This document shows positions 62,881 to 64,000 of a stretch of DNA of 64,000 nucleotides, piece after piece; positions within the stretch are counted from its first letter, which is position 1; each line of letters opens with the position of its first letter. The DNA is from Anaerolineales bacterium (lineage in GTDB: Bacteria > Chloroflexota > Anaerolineae > Anaerolineales > UBA4823). A program made the position numbers and the translations under genes. The notes under the pieces are model-generated. The model saw only the letters and a list, made by a program, of their open reading frames with translations. It was not told where the DNA came from and made no database searches. The DNA is taken from contig JAGVAD010000006.1 of the NCBI GenBank assembly GCA_020060465.1, positions 18,755 to 82,754 on the forward strand, read 5' to 3'.

Positions 62881-64000
62881 TCATGGCGAGAGCGCACAAC
62901 GGAAACCATAGTTGCTGTTGGAATTCGACGGGTCGTACCAGTGTCGATAAGCAGAGCGCAGAAGATCCCCACTGCTGACCCACGAGCCGCCCCGCACGAC
63001 GCGAGTTTCCCCGGAATCAGGCCCCAGGGGATTTTGCAGCAGCGAACGTCCATAATAGTCCGCCGCATACCAATCCCAAACCCACTCCCACACGTTGCCC
63101 GCCATGTCGAACAGCCCACAGCCGTTGGCGGCGAAACTGCCCACCGCAACCGTTTCACCGTCACAAGCACCGAATTGCGCTCCATTCTGCGCCCCTTTCT
63201 CGCACACCGGCGCTTCGTCGCCCCACGGGTAACTTGCCCCGGTCAGCCCGCCGCGGGCTGCCTTCTCCCATTCCGCTTCTGTGGGCAGGCGCGCCCCGCG
63301 CCATTCGCAGAACGCCCGCGCCCCATACCAGGTGATCTCCACCGCCGGGTGATCTTCATAGCCGGCATCCGCCTGCCAGCGTCCGCCTGCCTGATGGATG
63401 CGCGCATCTCCATCGCTGGCATCCAGCCAGGTTGCGCCTCCTTCCTCCTGGTTGCCGCGGGCGTTGAGAAACTTGGCAAACAAAGCGTTGGTCACCTCAT
63501 ATACATCCATGTAGAAGGCATCCAGGTACACCGTATGCTCCGGGCGCTCGTCCGAATCGCCGTTTTCACTGCCCATTTGGAAATCGCCGGCCGGGATCAA
63601 CGCCATGCGCACCCCATGCTCGTCGGTAATGTACCGAAGCGATTCAAGCGTGTCCAACGGCGTAATGGTCGGAGAAATGGCAGCCTGGGCGGTCTGCTCT
63701 GCCTCCTGCGTGCGCTGCGCCCGTTGGTGTTGTAGTTCTTCGACCAAAAGTTCAACGCCAATTGCCGCCACATATAGCAGGATGAACAGCCCTGCAACGA
63801 TCGCTGACAAAAACCACCCTTTGCGCCGCGCCATTTGCCCAATGCCCATCCTCGTGCCTGGCAGGTTCGGCTTCGGCGGAGGAGAAGGAATTACAACCGT
63901 CCCGCCCTGCCCAAGCGGCTGAACTGAATTGCCCTCCACCGCCGATGCCTCTCGCAGCGCCTGCTCGAACTCCGCCGCGCTCTGAAAGCGATCCTGCGGC
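62881..64000 (-). CDS. Ser/Thr protein kinase (C-terminal end) - membrane helix - FGE/C-type-lectin-fold protein, 5' end outside window
   Basis: The frame is open to the window edge. Upstream of the GTG at 63939 it reads PQDRFQSAAEFEQALREAS, the typical last helix of a bacterial Ser/Thr kinase, so that GTG is not the start. Then a Pro-rich linker, a membrane helix (WFLSAIVAGLFILLYVAAIG), and an FGE-sulfatase (SUMF1) domain: ALIPAGDFQMGSENGDSDER, CEWRGARLPTEAEWEKAARG, GLFDMAGNVWEWVWDWY and RVVRGGSWVSSGDLLRSAYR ... YGFRCALSP. The two active-site Cys of formylglycine-generating enzymes are missing (LLRSAYRHW), so it is a ligand-binding version. The last ~40 codons occupy the position of a DGR variable repeat. 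Confidence 0.85.
   Translation of the reverse strand, partial: PQDRFQSAAEFEQALREASAVEGNSVQPLGQGGTVVIPSPPPKPNLPGTRMGIGQMARRKGWFLSAIVAGLFILLYVAAIGVELLVEELQHQRAQRTQEAEQTAQAAISPTITPLDTLESLRYITDEHGVRMALIPAGDFQMGSENGDSDERPEHTVYLDAFYMDVYEVTNALFAKFLNARGNQEEGGATWLDASDGDARIHQAGGRWQADAGYEDHPAVEITWYGARAFCEWRGARLPTEAEWEKAARGGLTGASYPWGDEAPVCEKGAQNGAQFGACDGETVAVGSFAANGCGLFDMAGNVWEWVWDWYAADYYGRSLLQNPLGPDSGETRVVRGGSWVSSGDLLRSAYRHWYDPSNSNSNYGFRCALSP

Noticed and set aside
62881..63939. Independent FGE/sulfatase-modifying factor gene starting at GTG 63939
   Set aside because: The frame continues upstream with a kinase-like C-terminus to the window edge, and the catalytic Cys pair of the enzyme is absent.
1..64000. 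CRISPR array, tRNA or rRNA genes, insertion sequences
   Set aside because: No regularly spaced repeats, no tRNA T-loop/acceptor pattern, no rRNA segments and no transposase frames were recognised by eye.

Overview
The window reads as a chromosomal segment of a Chloroflexota bacterium, most likely class Anaerolineae. This rests on Thr/Pro-rich 'TPTPT' linkers in envelope proteins, an F420-dependent oxidoreductase, a lone TrpB2 under a T-box, a secreted-protein remnant ending in an 'FLPLV' tail, and the nusA-ylxR-infB-rbfA-nrnA-truB-ribF order. No database search was possible, so the taxon is an inference. Coding density is high, neighbouring genes often overlap by 4 nt, and no rRNA, tRNA, CRISPR array or intact transposon was seen.

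Layout. 1-7.4 kb: storage polysaccharide enzymes (partial glgC, a GH57 and a large GH13 protein) around an AHSA1-PDZ-DinB fusion. 7.4-13.8 kb: a GAF-SpoIIE phosphatase, a rhodanese, and an envelope cluster (Ig-like protein, TolB-like lipoprotein, ABC-2 transporter). 13.9-18.2 kb: two tandem paralogues joining a sigma-70-like cytoplasmic part, one membrane helix and an outside sensor (LysM or RseB/LolA-like module plus a beta-propeller). 18.4-21.9 kb: pyruvate-type dehydrogenase E1a-E1b-E2, closed by a perfect 19-bp terminator stem. 22-31.9 kb: an MFS carrier, a Mrp Na+/H+ antiporter operon, and a CPA2 antiporter coupled to a PII-like protein. 32-35.2 kb: trpB2 under a Trp T-box, folA, thyA. 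35.3-43.1 kb: the nusA-infB translation operon. 43.1-46.4 kb: GNAT and a DHH-CBS tRNA nucleotidyltransferase. 46.4-50.9 kb: small nucleotide-hygiene genes, a NanA/DapA-like aldolase, archaeal-type proS, a helical-repeat protein. 51-55.8 kb: rpsO, pnp and RNase J, each behind a structured leader. 55.8-61.5 kb: pcm, an LLM oxidoreductase, an M42 peptidase, a thioesterase, a TPR protein, a CopD-like protein, a ferredoxin. 61.5-64 kb: a decayed accessory island.

Two regions stand out. The tandem sigma-like/sensor fusions look like single-chain membrane regulators, with the transcription-factor-like part and a sensor (in one paralogue a fold used by anti-sigma regulators) in one polypeptide. The right end holds the C-terminus of a Ser/Thr kinase fused to an FGE/C-type-lectin-fold domain (the classic target type of diversity-generating retroelements), a GC-rich hairpin, a 55-residue stub of a DGR-type reverse transcriptase, a DUF6922-like/AbiEii pair, and a PglZ pseudogene interrupted where a Trp codon is expected. 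The four small genes are chained by 4-nt stop/start overlaps. This looks like the relic of a DGR invaded by, or merged with, a defence operon.

Regulation visible in the sequence includes at least five -10 boxes only 6-8 nt upstream of a start codon (probable leaderless mRNAs), a palindromic -10 shared by divergent genes, a T-box with UGG specifier and UGGC acceptor-pairing bulge, competing hairpins before nusA, a long hairpin before pnp, and a promoter-structured RNA-terminator unit before RNase J.
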